Assembly (NCBI GenBank): GCA_020696885.1
Contig: JAJFMS010000084.1
Span: 1-8,690 of the forward strand
Reading direction: 5' to 3'
DNA length: 8,690 bases
Source of the DNA: Armatimonadota bacterium
GTDB lineage: Bacteria; Armatimonadota; SYMT01
The position numbers and the translations under genes were made by a program. This document shows, one piece after another, positions 7,421-8,690 of this stretch (the stretch's first letter is position 1; each line of letters begins with the position of its first letter). Under the pieces are notes generated by a model, which saw nothing but the letters and a program-made list of their open reading frames with translations, searched no databases and was not told the DNA's origin.

Positions 7421-7452
7421 CGAACGGTCGTCGACCGCCGCCGGACCGTTTG
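7421..7452. terminator. Hairpin at the end of the response regulator gene
   Basis: The first base after the stop codon begins a stem, CGAACGGTC pairing with GACCGTTTG (one G-U pair), with a loop of about 14 bases. Only three T follow on the plus strand, so it is a weak or factor-assisted terminator candidate at best. Position immediately after the stop codon supports a 3'-end role. Confidence 0.4.
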
Positions 7453-7492
7453 CGTCCCCGAACGTCGAGCGGCGACGCGCTCGTTATAGCGG

Positions 7493-7519
7493 GCGGTCGC
7501 ACACAGTTTGTGGGACCGC
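7493..7519. repeat. Imperfect hairpin in the convergent gap
   Basis: GCGGTC pairs with GACCGC and, after one mismatch, CACA pairs with TGTG. It lies between the convergent response regulator and the zinc-ribbon gene and may act in either direction as a transcript end. No T run follows on either strand. The rest of the gap (7421-7617) has no credible gene. Confidence 0.4.
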
Positions 7520-7617
7520 GACGACATGATCGTACCAGCCCCTCGGGGAGTGGGTACTGAACCACAGCCTCTGCACCCGCCCGCGGCAACTCCTGCCAAA
7601 CCCCGCAGGGCGATGTG

Positions 7618-8553
7618 TCAGGGCATATCGCCCAGGTCGTCCCGGCGGGTGCGGGCAAACGGCGTGTCGAACAGCTCCAGGGAATACCTCCGGTGCTTGC
7701 GGCACCGGAGCACTCCCACCTGGTCCGGGTTCGGCGCCGCCCACGAGCCGGAGAAATACAGCTCGTAGCGATACTCACCGGCCGGTAGGATTACCTCACC
7801 GTAAGGTCGGCGGATAACGATGCGGTAGCGCTCGCGACCATTTCGGAGAAACACGAGGGAGCGTCCGTCGTCGCTGGAGTGGTTGTAGATCCGGACCACG
7901 GGCGATTCCTGTTCGATCTCAGTTTCGGTCCACTGCGGACCACCCATCACCGAGGGTGCGGGCTTGGGCGGCGCCACCGGGGCACCCAGCACCGTTGGAG
8001 CCGGCGGCATCGGCCGCGACACCGCGCCGAGCACTGGTGGCGCCGCGGGCGGAGGTGGCGCTACCGGCACCGGCACTACGGGCGCCTGCACCACGGGAGG
8101 AGCCGCCGGTTGGGGCTGGATCGGCGCCGTAACCATCGACGGCGCTGCGGGAATCTCGATCGGTGCTGCCGGGCGCACCGCCGTTACGGGAGGCGCTTTT
8201 CGCACCGCCGGCGGAGGTTTGGGGATCGCATCGATCGCACCGGGCGCCGCGGGAAGGGGGATCGGCCGCGGCAGCACCGGCAGCGGGGAGGAGGCATCCA
8301 CCTGGCGCGCCAGCACCGGAGACGCTGTCCCGCCGCCCGTGCGCGCAATCAGCCCCGCCGCCAGCACCAGAAGCAACAGGCACACCGGCGCCCAGAACAC
8401 CCAGCGCGGCGTACGCCGCCGACGCCTTACGCTCGGAGGCTGGGCGGCCCGAGCCAGCGACGCTCGAGCAGCCCGACAACGACTACAGACTGCGATCTGG
8501 AGCGGGTTCGTCTCCCCGCACGCGCAGCGCCAGGAACGATTCGAATGGGACAT
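7618..8553 (-). CDS. Membrane protein of unknown function: zinc ribbon, one TM helix, Pro/Ala linker, beta-rich C-terminal domain
   Basis: I do not recognise this 311-residue protein as a named family. Seen directly: C10-x-C12 and C23-x-x-C26, a four-cysteine zinc-ribbon pattern (WRCACGETN, VCSRCRA); a basic patch RRRRRTPR at 43-50; one hydrophobic helix at 51-70; a Pro/Ala-rich linker at about 88-206 with three degenerate repeats built on PxVLGA (about 171, 186, 200); then about 90 residues of predicted beta-rich sequence (VRIYNHSSDDGRSLVF, YGEVILPAGEYRYELYFSG, RYSLELFD). The positive-inside rule puts the zinc ribbon in the cytoplasm and the C-terminal domain outside. The layout recalls TonB, but the C-terminal sequence does not look like TonB. 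ATG 8553 puts the zinc ribbon at the usual N-terminal place; there is no Shine-Dalgarno sequence. An upstream in-frame start at 8652 would translate the repeat hairpin and is unlikely. Convergent with the response regulator gene. Confidence 0.8.
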   Translation of the reverse strand: MSHSNRSWRCACGETNPLQIAVCSRCRAARASLARAAQPPSVRRRRRTPRWVFWAPVCLLLLVLAAGLIARTGGGTASPVLARQVDASSPLPVLPRPIPLPAAPGAIDAIPKPPPAVRKAPPVTAVRPAAPIEIPAAPSMVTAPIQPQPAAPPVVQAPVVPVPVAPPPPAAPPVLGAVSRPMPPAPTVLGAPVAPPKPAPSVMGGPQWTETEIEQESPVVRIYNHSSDDGRSLVFLRNGRERYRIVIRRPYGEVILPAGEYRYELYFSGSWAAPNPDQVGVLRCRKHRRYSLELFDTPFARTRRDDLGDMP

Positions 8554-8559
8554 GCTACG

Positions 8560-8577
8560 TGGCAGACGCGGCAGACG
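8560..8577. repeat. Two tandem nonamers just upstream of the zinc-ribbon gene
   Basis: On the minus strand CGTCTGCCG is followed directly by CGTCTGCCA, ending 6 bp before the ATG at 8553. It occupies the place of the ribosome binding site. It is one of several short oligomer repeats with 7-9 base periods in this window. Confidence 0.55.
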
Positions 8578-8592
8578 GGGCCAGGGTTCCCG

Positions 8593-8653
8593 GGTGTTGG
8601 GCCTTAGGCCTTGGGTGTTGGGAATGGAGCCCCAACACCCAACGCCCAACACC
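8593..8653. repeat. Heptamer-built inverted repeat / long hairpin
   Basis: The left side is a phased run of heptamers TGTTGGG, CCTTAGG, CCTTGGG, TGTTGGG (8595-8622). The right side is CCCAACA, CCCAACG, CCCAACA (8631-8651). The two sides pair as a perfect 12-bp inner stem (8611-8622 with 8631-8642, 8-base loop) and a 10-bp outer stem (8593-8602 with 8644-8653). On the minus strand it begins at the stop codon of the gene at the window edge and ends 39 bp before the zinc-ribbon ATG, so it may act as a 3' end for the first gene. No T run follows. Confidence 0.75.
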
Positions 8654-8690
8654 TACTTCCAGTTCAGCCAGGGCGGCAGTTTGATGCCGG
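8653..8690 (-). CDS. C-terminal end of an unidentified gene (partial)
   Basis: The minus-strand frame entering from the window edge reads GIKLPPWLNWK then TAG at 8653-8655. A fully open, protein-like tail ending exactly where a hairpin begins suggests a real gene upstream of the zinc-ribbon gene, but only 11 codons are visible and no function can be given. Confidence 0.4.
   Translation of the reverse strand, partial: GIKLPPWLNWK

Noticed and set aside
7421..7617. tRNA or small RNA gene in the convergent gap
   Set aside because: The hairpins do not form a cloverleaf, and no T-loop consensus or CCA end is visible.
8554..8652. ATG at 8652 giving a longer zinc-ribbon protein
   Set aside because: The extension would translate the heptamer hairpin and nonamers, which are repeat DNA, and overlaps the stop of the upstream gene.
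8593..8653. CRISPR array
   Set aside because: Units are 7 bases, contiguous and without spacers, and no cas gene is present.

Overview
This is a high-GC bacterial chromosomal segment with eight confidently readable genes or gene parts, no transposase, phage gene, CRISPR array or RNA gene that I can recognise. The PilT-type pilus ATPase, MutL, MetF, a DUF58/vWA protein and an opine-dehydrogenase-family enzyme fit a free-living bacterium with type IV pili. The high GC and the abundance of short intergenic repeats with 7-9 base periods suggest an environmental lineage, perhaps Armatimonadota or a similar phylum. That placement is an impression, not something the sequence proves.

Left part (1-3060), all minus strand, read right to left: pilT, then a stand-alone DUF58 protein, then the N-terminal 190 residues of mutL, which runs off the window. 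pilT starts from a clear extended -10 promoter. The gaps hold an array of three octamers (1888-1911) and a 214-bp palindrome-ended element (581-794) lying 9 bp upstream of the mutL start codon.

Middle (3270-5772): a plus-strand sialidase-like beta-propeller with four regularly spaced Asp boxes converges on minus-strand metF. The 537-bp gap between them holds a possible small ORF or gene remnant (4235-4363), a hairpin, and a second repeat-bounded element (4488-4707). metF shares an unusually AT-rich divergent promoter region with the next gene, and an operator-like sequence lies in it (5680-5703).

Right part (5773-8690): an NAD(P)-dependent opine dehydrogenase family enzyme is followed on the same strand by a single-domain response regulator. 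These converge on a minus-strand gene for a membrane protein of unknown function (zinc ribbon, one transmembrane helix, long Pro/Ala linker, beta-rich C-terminal domain). Upstream of it are a nonamer pair, a heptamer-built hairpin, and the last 11 codons of a further minus-strand gene at the window edge.

The genes are mostly unrelated housekeeping or accessory functions. The only plausible functional coupling is the divergent metF/opine dehydrogenase pair. I see no strong case for a wholly new multi-gene system. The most unusual items are the uncharacterised zinc-ribbon membrane protein, the two similarly sized palindrome-ended intergenic elements, and the metF/opine dehydrogenase control region.
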